NCBI GenBank assembly: GCA_017396145.1
Contig: JAFQMS010000040.1
Location: 62,001-126,000, forward strand
DNA: 64,000 nt
Direction of reading: 5' to 3'
Source: Lachnospiraceae bacterium
GTDB taxonomy: Bacteria > Bacillota > Clostridia > Lachnospirales > Lachnospiraceae
Shown in pieces: positions 36,410 through 45,105 of the stretch (the first letter of the stretch is position 1; each line of letters opens with the position of its first letter). The position numbers and the translations under genes were made by a program. The notes beneath the pieces were generated by a model, which was not told the DNA's origin, ran no database searches, and saw only the letters and a list, made by a program, of their open reading frames with translations.

Positions 36410-38521
36410 TTAACTCAAATCAATTCTTCTAAGTTTTGTGATAAGTTCTTTGTATCTTTCAATCTCATTCTCTTTGTTTTCAAATTTTTCAATAACAATA
36501 TTGAATTCAAGATTGATATTTTTAAGTAATTTATCGGAGAAATCATTCTTAATATCTTCAATTCTTGCTTTAAAACCTGATACTTCACTTTCAAAAGTCT
36601 TACTTATATCATCAAAAAGACCGCTTATAACTTTTGCAAGTACTGATTTTAAATTAGCCTTCATTGCCGAATCTCTAATTTCCCCTGAAAACTGGCTTGC
36701 TACAGTATCAACAACCCCTGCTACATCTATTTTAACAACCGGAAGTTCAATGCTGTTAAGTGTCTGCTCTACTAACAATTTGCAATATGACGGATCATAT
36801 TCATCTTTTGAACCGTCTAAATTCTCAACAATTGTATTAAGAAGTTGTCTTTTTAAAGAAGTAACATCCATTACCTTATTAAATGTATTCTCTATACAAT
36901 CAGCAGAATCATTTACAAAGTTTCTAATATTTTCAAGAGCATCTGATGCATCCAAATAATAGTACTTCTCATCATAACTGTATACTTCTCTTGTAGAACT
37001 TCCCCATGTCCAAGGCATAAACCACTTAGATGTTGATTTCTTACAAGTTTCAAAGTGTGTTTCCACACCCTCTTTTTCATTAATCTGAGAATACATTCTA
37101 TTGTTAGAACGAAGTTCTCTTAATGCCTCTGATTTATTCTGCTCTATTCTAAGATAAAGTTCTCCAAATATGCTTTCAAGATTTGCATTTATTGTGTTAA
37201 TCTGGTTAGCAATGGCTTTTTTCTGAGCAGCTATCTCTTCTCTATCAGAAGTTTTTAATTTGTCTATTCTTTTTTCAATTATCTTTTCCATTCCAAGAAG
37301 TTTATTGCGAAGTTCTTCTCTGGCAACAGGAACAAATGTACCTGACTTTGCATCTAAGACAGCTTCTTTTTTATCTGCCACTTCACGGAAAATCTTTCTT
37401 ACAGCCTCTATATTACCAATACTGCGAAGTTCACCTTTACTCAATTCCTTGTGAGCATTCAAATCATTATACACTTTAAGTTCTTGCTCAGTGTACTGAG
37501 ATTTGTTCTTATTAGCCATATTATGCGCCATTGATGATATGAATACTACATCCTTTAACTGGTCAATCATAGCAACATTAGCATTGTAATTGTTCTTTTT
37601 ATACTCTTCTAAGGTTCTTTCAGCATGAGCTAAGAGTTTTTTCTTAGTATCTTCTTTAGCCTGAGCCAAACTATCTCTTGACCACAGCGTATCTCTAAGT
37701 CCATCATCAAATCTTGAACATACTAAAACTAGTTTTTTTACGCCCTTGTGTGGAAGTTGAGCTGTAAGAAGTTGAGTATCATTAGTATCTAAGAAACCTG
37801 TAGCCTTACTTAAGAAAAATACAACATCACACAATTCTATAAACTGTTTTGTCTTATCAGTTCTTGATGCAATAGGATCATTAAGTCCAGGCGTATCAAC
37901 TATTGATATATCCTTAAGTTCTTCCTTATCTACATAAAGCACAGCCGACTTAACAAGTGGAGTATATTTTCCATTCTCGCCTACATACTGATTAAGTTCC
38001 TCCATAAGTTTGTCATATGATTCAAAGATTATGCTCTCCGAACCTTTGCTTATGTAATCGTATGGGTTAAGGGCTCTTTCTTTAACCATCTCTACGATTT
38101 CTCTTGCCACCTTAAATTCGCCTAAATCTGAATCTATCTTAGCATTAGCTTCTAAGGCTCTCCATTCAGCAGGTGTGTAATACTCTATCTCAATACTATT
38201 CTCCGAAGAATACTCAATCTTAGTAAGAGTTGCAGTCTTTGGTGTAACTGCCTTTGGCAACACTTCCTGTCCATCAAATAAAAATGTATTTAAGAACGAT
38301 GATTTACCTGCTTTAACTCGACCTATAATACCTATATTAAGTTTTCTTTCTTCTCTAAAGAAATCCTCGGTTTTTAGAATAAAACTCTTTCTTAGCGCTT
38401 CTATATCTGTAAGGTCCACATCAACCGAATAAGGTTTAAGTGTCTCTATCATCTTGTCAAGTTTATCAATAAATGAGAGAAACTCTATCTCATCATCTCT
38501 TGATTTTGTGAAAACCTGCAT
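36410..38521 (-). CDS. Dynamin-like GTPase, member A of a tandem pair
   Basis: A 703-residue large GTPase. G1 is GRVKAGKSS near residues 67-75, G2 threonine lies in KAVTPKTATLT, G3 is DTPGLND and a G4-like SRFD follows. After the GTPase come long helical (stalk-like) segments and a short aromatic patch KWFMPWTWG around residues 490-510, which could be a membrane-touching tip. Bacterial dynamin-like proteins bend, bridge or repair membranes, and some act in phage defence. The ATG follows AGGAGGAATAGTG. It is the second gene of a two-gene operon with a smaller dynamin-like protein. Confidence 0.85.
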   Translation of the reverse strand: MQVFTKSRDDEIEFLSFIDKLDKMIETLKPYSVDVDLTDIEALRKSFILKTEDFFREERKLNIGIIGRVKAGKSSFLNTFLFDGQEVLPKAVTPKTATLTKIEYSSENSIEIEYYTPAEWRALEANAKIDSDLGEFKVAREIVEMVKERALNPYDYISKGSESIIFESYDKLMEELNQYVGENGKYTPLVKSAVLYVDKEELKDISIVDTPGLNDPIASRTDKTKQFIELCDVVFFLSKATGFLDTNDTQLLTAQLPHKGVKKLVLVCSRFDDGLRDTLWSRDSLAQAKEDTKKKLLAHAERTLEEYKKNNYNANVAMIDQLKDVVFISSMAHNMANKNKSQYTEQELKVYNDLNAHKELSKGELRSIGNIEAVRKIFREVADKKEAVLDAKSGTFVPVAREELRNKLLGMEKIIEKRIDKLKTSDREEIAAQKKAIANQINTINANLESIFGELYLRIEQNKSEALRELRSNNRMYSQINEKEGVETHFETCKKSTSKWFMPWTWGSSTREVYSYDEKYYYLDASDALENIRNFVNDSADCIENTFNKVMDVTSLKRQLLNTIVENLDGSKDEYDPSYCKLLVEQTLNSIELPVVKIDVAGVVDTVASQFSGEIRDSAMKANLKSVLAKVISGLFDDISKTFESEVSGFKARIEDIKNDFSDKLLKNINLEFNIVIEKFENKENEIERYKELITKLRRIDLS

Positions 38522-38570
38522 CACTATTCCTCCTGTTACTTCCGATTATTACAAAGTCTTGCTGCAATAA

Positions 38571-40184
38571 CTATATTGCTTTAAGTTGAGTCAAATCACA
38601 TTCAATCTTGAATATTGCTTCATTCTTCTTGCTGTCTTCTAACGCAACTCTCTCAGATACATCATCAAGAGATTTGTCTAGAAGTTCTTTCTGCTTAAGA
38701 ATCTCTTTTTCAATATCTTTATTAATCTCTACAATATATCTTTTAATTTCGGCTCCAACACCGTCTCCAGCCTGTTCAGATACAGTTTTAATTATTCCGT
38801 CAGCTACCTCGATAGCCTTTTTCTCCTTAATCTTAGACTGGCTTATATTCATTGCACTATCAATAAACGCACCTACCATACCACCTAAAACTATACCAAA
38901 TGGTCCCATAATTGCGCCTACTGCTGCAAGAACAAACGGAACTGCTTTCATAGCAACATCCTGAATCATGTTATCAGTAGAAAGTTGATCAACATTCATC
39001 TTAATTCCTTCATCTTTAAGGACATCTACATTTATCATATCCGCAATACTCTTAAGATATTTTTGGAGTCTTGGTTCAAACTCCGACTTAATTCCTATTG
39101 CTACTGCATTTCTTACGATGGTGTTAATCTTATCGTTAACATTAGCACCATTTTGAACTAAGGCAGCAATAGCTGAAGAAGCAGTGATTAAATCAGCACT
39201 AATCTTATTCTTTATTGCCTCAATACACTCGTCCGCCTGTTTATCAAATCTTTCTCTTTCTCTATTAATCTTTCTAAGTAACTCATTAATCTCACCTTGA
39301 AGTGCATCTTTTTCTTCCTCAAGTTCTGAAAGTGTAAGATCTTTTTTATTAATCTGATCAAGAAGGAAATTCTCCATATTCTTAATGGCGTTAGCCAATC
39401 TGTCTCTATACTTAATCTCAAAAAGTCTCTCACTGTTTTGCTGAATTTCTAATAAGAACTTTTTAATGCCGTTAACATTTACATCACCATATGATTCGAT
39501 TGATGTAATCTTAACCTGATCCTTATCAATAATCTTAGTTACTATTGATGTAACAAGTTTTTTACATTCCATAACTTCTTCAGATGTAAGTCTTGAACTC
39601 TTAGAAAGTACAACATAAAGAGGCATGTCGTGCAAATCAAGTTCCTTTACAAAGTTAGTTATATTATCCTTAAGAACTGGTTCATCACATGCTACTACTA
39701 GAATATATGCAAGACTATTTGGTAAGTACTTATCTATTGCCTGATTATGTAACTCTATTCCTGAATCAAATCCTGGCAAATCTACAAGTTTTACATTGGA
39801 AATCTCTTTTAAAAATGGATGATCATACTCAACTCTTACAAGTTCTGTATCTTTGATTGTAAGGTCACGAATCGGTAAATCTTCTACTGAATATGTAACC
39901 GCTTCTCCTTCCAAATCTACTTTATACACCACATTTTCTCCATAGTATATCTCTGTAGGAACTGCAGTTTCAGGTGTAATTTCTACTGAAAGAAGACGCT
40001 TACCCAAAATAGCGTTAAGCATAGAACTTTTACCTGTACTAAAGTTACCTATGATAGGCGCTGTTACTTTAAAACCTTCGATTTCTTTAATTAATTCATC
40101 AGTATCACTTGTATCAAGGTTGTACTTTGCCTGAATAATCTTTAATTCATTAAGTTTTGCTGTATAGTCTTTGATACACTGCAT
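38571..40184 (-). CDS. Dynamin-like GTPase, member B of a tandem pair
   Basis: A 537-residue GTPase. G1 is GNFSTGKSS at residues 46-54 and G3 is DLPGFDSG; the G4 position reads LSKSSR without the usual aspartate. Long coiled-coil stretches flank a hydrophobic segment at about residues 408-445 (VPFVLAAVGAIMGPFGIVLG), which looks like the membrane-inserting paddle of bacterial dynamins. It would pair with member A, 50 bp downstream, as known for other tandem bacterial dynamins. AGGAGG precedes the ATG. Confidence 0.85.
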   Translation of the reverse strand: MQCIKDYTAKLNELKIIQAKYNLDTSDTDELIKEIEGFKVTAPIIGNFSTGKSSMLNAILGKRLLSVEITPETAVPTEIYYGENVVYKVDLEGEAVTYSVEDLPIRDLTIKDTELVRVEYDHPFLKEISNVKLVDLPGFDSGIELHNQAIDKYLPNSLAYILVVACDEPVLKDNITNFVKELDLHDMPLYVVLSKSSRLTSEEVMECKKLVTSIVTKIIDKDQVKITSIESYGDVNVNGIKKFLLEIQQNSERLFEIKYRDRLANAIKNMENFLLDQINKKDLTLSELEEEKDALQGEINELLRKINRERERFDKQADECIEAIKNKISADLITASSAIAALVQNGANVNDKINTIVRNAVAIGIKSEFEPRLQKYLKSIADMINVDVLKDEGIKMNVDQLSTDNMIQDVAMKAVPFVLAAVGAIMGPFGIVLGGMVGAFIDSAMNISQSKIKEKKAIEVADGIIKTVSEQAGDGVGAEIKRYIVEINKDIEKEILKQKELLDKSLDDVSERVALEDSKKNEAIFKIECDLTQLKAI

Positions 40185-40251
40185 ATCAAAACCTCCTAAT
40201 AATATTCCGAATGATTTATAATTATTGCATTTTATCTAATCATACTCTCTT

Positions 40252-40280
40252 ATTATATTACTTTAATTTGTCAATTTCAA
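40252..40280 (-). promoter_or_regulatory. Promoter of the dynamin pair
   Basis: TTGAAA (40275-40280), a 17-bp spacer and TATAAT (40252-40257) on the minus strand, about 70 bp upstream of member B. Confidence 0.75.
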
Positions 40281-40298
40281 CGATAATAAATGATTTTC

Positions 40299-40838
40299 TT
40301 AAAATCTTATTTTTTTAGCAATATCCTTTGCTACTTCTTCACCTGCCAAAGCCTTTACAAGTTCTAATCCAAACTCAGTTGATGCTCCCATACCACATGA
40401 TGTAATTACATTTTCGCTAACCACAACTTTTTCACCTGTATACTCCGCCTCTAGTAACTTCTCCTCAAATCCAGGATAACATGTAGCTTTCTTTCCCTTA
40501 AGAATTCCATTTACTCCAAGAACATATGGTGCTGCACATATAGCAGCCACTTTCTTTCCATCTTTATTATAATTAATCAAATTGTCTACAAGTACTTTGC
40601 AGGCAGCAAGGTTGTCCGCACCCGGAAGTCCACCTGGCAGCACTAACATCTCCCCTAGACTAAAATCAACGTCTTTGATTAGCATATCCGCATACACCTT
40701 GGTTCCATTAGAACTTTCCACCAACTTATCATCAGTTATAGATACTGTATAAGTAGATATCCCCGCTCTTTTCAAAACATCTACAGGAGCCATAGCCTCT
40801 ACTATCTCAAATCCATTTGCCAAAAATACATATACCAT
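40299..40838 (-). CDS. DJ-1/PfpI family protein
   Basis: A 179-residue DJ-1 superfamily protein with the nucleophile-elbow cysteine Cys101 (AAICAAPYVL), the early glutamate in GFEIVEAM and LVLPGGLPGA. Members have been linked to glyoxal/methylglyoxal removal and protein protection; the true substrate here is open. It lies just after the flagellar fliT-like gene, without an obvious link. Confidence 0.88.
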   Translation of the reverse strand: MVYVFLANGFEIVEAMAPVDVLKRAGISTYTVSITDDKLVESSNGTKVYADMLIKDVDFSLGEMLVLPGGLPGADNLAACKVLVDNLINYNKDGKKVAAICAAPYVLGVNGILKGKKATCYPGFEEKLLEAEYTGEKVVVSENVITSCGMGASTEFGLELVKALAGEEVAKDIAKKIRF

Positions 40839-40857
40839 AATTATTCTATCCTTTCAC

Positions 40858-41346
40858 TTAATTCTTAGTGTCTAAAAAATAAGACTGTCCACTTTGATGC
40901 TGGCCCACCATATTTTTGTAATACATGGCTGCTGTCTGATTGCTAACTCTTACATTCTTAACCTGGCCTCTTCTCATTGCAAACATACTATCTGCTTTAG
41001 TCTTATTACGCTCTTCCATAGCTTGAATTTTAACAGTTAATTCTGTAATACCAACAATACAAGATTGCATTTTTTCTATCGTTTCCTTGTAATAGCCTTT
41101 GTTAATCCTAAGTTCGTCTTTAACCCTGTCGTATACTGTTTCAAAACCTTTATCTAAACTTTCCAGTTCATTAATAAGTGTTTGTTTCTTTGACATCATT
41201 TCTTCAAATTCTTCTACAGTCAAATCCGGATTAGACAATATTTTTTCCTGATTTTCCTCAAGATTACTTATCTTTTTAAGACATTCGTTTTTTCTAATCA
41301 ATGTGTTTAATAAAATATTAATGTATGTTCCATTATTTCCTGCCAT
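40858..41346 (-). CDS. Flagellar chaperone-like protein (FliT/FlgN-like)
   Basis: A 162-residue, mostly helical protein with a long coiled coil (about residues 15-125). Sequence identity to known families is not obvious, but its position directly after fliS and fliD is that of FliT-type chaperones, which guard FliD or other export substrates. The ATG follows GCGGAGG. An export chaperone is inferred from size, helices and position. Confidence 0.55.
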   Translation of the reverse strand: MAGNNGTYINILLNTLIRKNECLKKISNLEENQEKILSNPDLTVEEFEEMMSKKQTLINELESLDKGFETVYDRVKDELRINKGYYKETIEKMQSCIVGITELTVKIQAMEERNKTKADSMFAMRRGQVKNVRVSNQTAAMYYKNMVGQHQSGQSYFLDTKN

Positions 41347-41383
41347 AGATACCTCCGCTATGCTTATTCTTATTAAGACTAAA

Positions 41384-41409
41384 ACGGCGGTTTAGCAACA
41401 AACCGCCGT
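41384..41409 (-). terminator. Hairpin between fliS and the fliT-like gene
   Basis: A perfect 10-bp G/C-rich stem, ACGGCGGTTT (41384-41393) with 41400-41409, and a 6-base loop; the minus strand continues TTTTAGTCTT. Probable partial terminator or 3'-end stabiliser. Confidence 0.65.
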
Positions 41410-41422
41410 ATATCTTATAAAC

Positions 41423-41800
41423 TTATTTATTTGTTTTAGTGAGTTTCATTACTTCTTTCCATGCATCTCGCATCGAACGAATATGACCTAGTGCCTCTTC
41501 TACAATCTGGGCATCTTTTTTAATATTTCCTTCAGCAAGTCTTCTATTAATATATTCATATACAATATCAAAATCCTTGGCTACTTCGTACTTAAAATCC
41601 AGTGTAGAACGAAACTCTGTAATTATCTTTTGTGCCTTAATAAGGTTGGTGTTAACCTTTTCTATGTCGTTATTCTCCAATCCAATCAATGCTATGTTAC
41701 AGAATTTTATAGCACCTTCATATAAAGCCAGTGTCAGTTCTGCCGGAGAAGCTGTAAGTATTGAATTATTCTTGTAAGCTGATGCCGCATTATATGTCAT
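41423..41800 (-). CDS. fliS: Flagellin export chaperone FliS
   Basis: A 125-residue helical protein with the FliS pattern: AYKNNSILTASPAELTLALY near the start, then EGAIKFCNIA and a C-terminal four-helix region. It binds the C-terminus of flagellin and prevents polymerisation in the cytoplasm. It follows fliD, with a 10-bp gap. The flagellin gene itself is not in the window. Confidence 0.95.
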   Translation of the reverse strand: MTYNAASAYKNNSILTASPAELTLALYEGAIKFCNIALIGLENNDIEKVNTNLIKAQKIITEFRSTLDFKYEVAKDFDIVYEYINRRLAEGNIKKDAQIVEEALGHIRSMRDAWKEVMKLTKTNK

Positions 41801-41810
41801 TCATTGCCTC

Positions 41811-43865
41811 CTAATTGCTACCAAATAGATTTGCCAAATATGTAGACTGCTGATTCATCTTCTCCATTGCACTTTCCATTGCTGCAAACTGCTTGTAATA
41901 CTTATCTTCCATATCTGCCAGTTTATCTTCCCAATTCTTTATACTTTTATCATACTCTTTTATCTGATTATTCATGTACTTATCATTATAGAATGTAAGC
42001 GCACTACTAAGAGATGATGATTTCATTCTTCCTTGCATCTCTTCATACAGATTCTTTGTAATTCCAGACAAAATGTCAGTAACCTTATCAGGATCTGATG
42101 TCAACATACCCCTAAGTAAATCTTCTTCTCCAGAATACACTCCGTCTTCAGAATCTCCGTATATATGAAGCAATCCTCTTTCAGTATAATCTGATGATGT
42201 TGTAATTCCAAGAGAAGATAAACTATAATTCTTACCATCAATGCTAATAGATGTATTTAGTGCATTTCTCATTCCGTCTATAAGTGAGCCAAGTGTTGAA
42301 TCTCTTCTAAGAAGTGAATTTTTAACTTTTTCTTCCCACTTTTCTATCTCATCATCACTCATGGCTTCTTTTTCATCACTACTAAGCGGCTCATATCCTC
42401 TTGCAGAACTTGCGTGATAAAGTTCATTCATTTCCTTTAGCAACGCATTATATTCTGTAACAAATTCCTTAATAGTGTTGTATACACCTTCAACATCATT
42501 GGTAACACCTAAAGTTATTGTTTCATTTTCTTTCGTCTGCGCCTTTACATTAAATGTTATTCCGTTAGCAGTTATTGAGTTAGTAGAATTCTTAAGTTGT
42601 GCTCCATTTAAAGTAATAAGACTATCTGCCGCGCTAACTACAGTCATTGTTGAAGTGCTACCTTTTACTTCAGCTCCTGTAACATTGCCAAGACCAATAG
42701 CAGTTAAGGCATTTGTTGAACCGGCATTAGTTTCTACTGTCTGATATTGTTCTACTGACAATGCAACTGCATCTTTAACTACAACAGCCGCTTCATCACT
42801 TGATACAAACTCTGTATATTCACCAACACTGTTCATATCTTCTTCTGATAAAACGCCTGCATCTTTAGCCTGTGCTATTGTCTGAGCATTAAGGCCATTA
42901 TCAGCGAAATACTTAATCTTTTCCTGAGTCTGTGTGCTATCTAATGCTTCTTTAAGTTTTTCTTCTATAATCTCTTCCCTTGTTTTGTCATCAGTAGCAA
43001 CAATCGTATCATCAGCCTCTAACTGCGCTTTAATTATGCCTGACACAAACTCCTTAGACATCTTCTCGGTATCTGCTTTAGCATTCTTTTCAGCAATTTC
43101 AGCCAACGCTACTTTAGCATCTGTAATCTCTTGCTCACTGGCACCAGAATTCTTATCAAGAGTTGTAAGAGCCTTATCTACTGTTCTTTTATCTGCCAGG
43201 GATAAATCATTATAGTTCAATGTATTCTTTAAAGTCTGTCTCGCATCTGCAGCCTCTGATGTAAGCGCATTAGTTGTTATTGTAAATGCATTATCTTCTC
43301 CACTTTGAGCTGAACTTATAAAGAATCTTCCTTGTTTTTCATCAAAGTTTGCGTTAAGACCTACATTTTGAAGTTCTGACACAAAGTTTGCAACTGTAGT
43401 ATTCTCATCAATTACAAGCTGACCAGTTTTTAAATTCTCACCTTTTCCTGAAGTAATATTAATAACAGTATTATTTCCTAAAAGGTCAGAAAGTTTTGAT
43501 GATGAAGTAAGACCCAAGTGAGATATATCTCCACTTGTTACATACTGAGAACTTGCAAGTTGCTGAACAGTTACTGTATGGCTTCCTGTAGGCGCATTTG
43601 CAGACGCTGTAACCGAAACCTTATCCTCTGCTGAACTGCTTGCGGTTTTTGTCCTATAAGTTCCCTGTAGCCTTAACTTAGATACCTGATCTGTGTACAA
43701 CTTATATATCTTCGTATTAAGTTCTTTCCACTTATCCTGTGTCCACTCAGCTTTAGTCTTCTTCTTTTCAACACTTATCTTTTTTAGACTATGGGCTGAC
43801 ATAAGTTCTTTTACCATAGCATCTGTATCAAGTCCTGAAGCAAGACCACTTATTCTCATTGCCAT
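41811..43865 (-). CDS. fliD: Flagellar filament cap protein FliD
   Basis: A 684-residue protein with the FliD_N start (RISGLASGLDTDAMVKELM), a long variable middle (about residues 200-400) rich in acidic helices, and the FliD_C part with EYNALLKEMN and a final coiled coil. It caps the growing filament and folds flagellin. The middle is longer than in many homologues, as expected for the surface-exposed part. It is in a flaG-fliD-fliS unit. Confidence 0.95.
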   Translation of the reverse strand: MAMRISGLASGLDTDAMVKELMSAHSLKKISVEKKKTKAEWTQDKWKELNTKIYKLYTDQVSKLRLQGTYRTKTASSSAEDKVSVTASANAPTGSHTVTVQQLASSQYVTSGDISHLGLTSSSKLSDLLGNNTVINITSGKGENLKTGQLVIDENTTVANFVSELQNVGLNANFDEKQGRFFISSAQSGEDNAFTITTNALTSEAADARQTLKNTLNYNDLSLADKRTVDKALTTLDKNSGASEQEITDAKVALAEIAEKNAKADTEKMSKEFVSGIIKAQLEADDTIVATDDKTREEIIEEKLKEALDSTQTQEKIKYFADNGLNAQTIAQAKDAGVLSEEDMNSVGEYTEFVSSDEAAVVVKDAVALSVEQYQTVETNAGSTNALTAIGLGNVTGAEVKGSTSTMTVVSAADSLITLNGAQLKNSTNSITANGITFNVKAQTKENETITLGVTNDVEGVYNTIKEFVTEYNALLKEMNELYHASSARGYEPLSSDEKEAMSDDEIEKWEEKVKNSLLRRDSTLGSLIDGMRNALNTSISIDGKNYSLSSLGITTSSDYTERGLLHIYGDSEDGVYSGEEDLLRGMLTSDPDKVTDILSGITKNLYEEMQGRMKSSSLSSALTFYNDKYMNNQIKEYDKSIKNWEDKLADMEDKYYKQFAAMESAMEKMNQQSTYLANLFGSN

Positions 43866-43877
43866 ATCATCAGCCTC

Positions 43878-44297
43878 CTATCTTTTTTCATCCACTAAGA
43901 TACCAGCCAATTCCCACATTCTTGCAACCATTTCAAGAGATTTCTCTGGTGGAATCTCCTTGATGACTTCATCTGTTTCCTGATCTCTTATTGTTATGGA
44001 AATCCTCTTTGTATCTTCGTGATATTTGAATTCACATCTTGTATTAGAAGTTCTTAATTTTGTGTTAGTATCTTTAACAGTTGCCTTAATGAACTCTTCT
44101 GACACCTGGCCTTCCATAGCCTGCTGCTTAGCCCCAGCATCTGAATTACTACCACTATCAGCCTGTACCTCTTGAACTTTTGCTGTTACTGCAGCATTGC
44201 TAAGATGCGGCGCATCAATATGAACTTCTGTCTTTACCGGTTGTTTTGGAACCTCTGTATATTTAGGTACCTTACTGCTTATAATATCAATTGCCAT
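43878..44297 (-). CDS. flaG: FlaG family protein
   Basis: A 139-residue protein with the FlaG C-terminal domain: LRTSNTRCEFKYHEDTKRI, then DQETDEVIKEIPPEKSLEMV. The first ~65 residues are low-complexity. FlaG influences filament length in other bacteria. It is the first gene of the unit with fliD and fliS, behind a sigma-D type promoter. GGAGG precedes the ATG. Confidence 0.88.
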   Translation of the reverse strand: MAIDIISSKVPKYTEVPKQPVKTEVHIDAPHLSNAAVTAKVQEVQADSGSNSDAGAKQQAMEGQVSEEFIKATVKDTNTKLRTSNTRCEFKYHEDTKRISITIRDQETDEVIKEIPPEKSLEMVARMWELAGILVDEKR

Positions 44298-44346
44298 TTC
44301 TATACACCTCCATGTGCAAATAAAAAGTCAACATTTCTTATCTGAT

Positions 44347-44374
44347 ATATCGGCACACATTATAAAAATGTTTA
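44347..44374 (-). promoter_or_regulatory. Sigma-D (sigma-28) promoter of flaG-fliD-fliS
   Basis: TAAA (44371-44374), 16 bp and GCCGATAT (44347-44354) on the minus strand, an exact match to the Bacillus sigma-D consensus. The transcript would start about 45 bp before flaG. Confidence 0.85.
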
Positions 44375-44401
44375 CCATACACTAGTAATTTTTTTATATT
44401 A

Positions 44402-44626
44402 TTACATTTTAAAAAGTTTATTTAATTCTTCAGCGGAAATACTTGTATTAGACGCTTCCTTATTAGCCTCTTCAATCTGAACATACAATTCCTTCCTGTA
44501 TATAGGCACTGATTTTGGAGCATTTATTCCAAGTTTAACCTGATCGCCTTTTACCTCTAAAATAACTATCTCTATATCGTTATTTATAATTATTGATTCA
44601 TTAATCTTTCTCGAAAGCGCAAGCAT
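44402..44626 (-). CDS. csrA: Carbon storage/flagellin translation regulator CsrA
   Basis: A 74-residue protein starting MLALSRKINESIIINNDIEI, the CsrA signature, with GDQVKLGINAP. It binds ANGGA-type sites and represses flagellin mRNA translation; FliW, encoded just upstream with a 2-bp gap, antagonises it. It is the last gene of the flgM-led unit. Confidence 0.96.
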   Translation of the reverse strand: MLALSRKINESIIINNDIEIVILEVKGDQVKLGINAPKSVPIYRKELYVQIEEANKEASNTSISAEELNKLFKM

Positions 44627-44628
44627 AT

Positions 44629-45090
44629 CTACTCCTCCTTTTCCTTATTTTTAACAAGAGTCTCATATACCTCGTATCTTATCTGGTATTCCTGGTTTTC
44701 CACAATAATCTGGCAACCCTTCCTAGTATCTGAGTTAATAAGAATTGGAGCCCTTAAATTAGCTGTCATATTTTCAATATTAGCCGGTACTGTAAGCACT
44801 ATAAACACAGCCAAGTTTTCATCATTAACATCTCCAATACTTTTAAACACTTCATCCTCTACGACCGGATTATAGTCTTCCTTTATTATAAAAGGATTGA
44901 TAACCGGAAGAGCCAATGTAGGCTCATCAACACACTGAAGCCACGAAATAACAGGCTGTTCTTCAGATGAACTGTCAAAAATCAAAGTATATCTTTTGTA
45001 CTGTTCAAACCCCAAAAGTCCTGTTTCAAATTCTACAACTTTTCCATCATCAATTTCTACTTCACCAAAGCATTTAGTTTTAATTACCAT
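44629..45090 (-). CDS. fliW: Flagellar assembly factor FliW
   Basis: A 153-residue protein with TGLLGFEQYKRY and RAPILINSDTRKGCQIIV, as in FliW. It binds CsrA until flagellin levels rise, thereby coupling flagellin translation to export. Its gene is adjacent to csrA, as in Bacillus. Confidence 0.95.
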   Translation of the reverse strand: MVIKTKCFGEVEIDDGKVVEFETGLLGFEQYKRYTLIFDSSSEEQPVISWLQCVDEPTLALPVINPFIIKEDYNPVVEDEVFKSIGDVNDENLAVFIVLTVPANIENMTANLRAPILINSDTRKGCQIIVENQEYQIRYEVYETLVKNKEKEE

Positions 45091-45105
45091 AATATTCCTC
45101 CATTC

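Noticed and set aside
36438..36959. 173-codon plus-strand open frame
   Set aside because: It is antisense to the dynamin A gene, Ser/Leu-rich, with no ribosome site.
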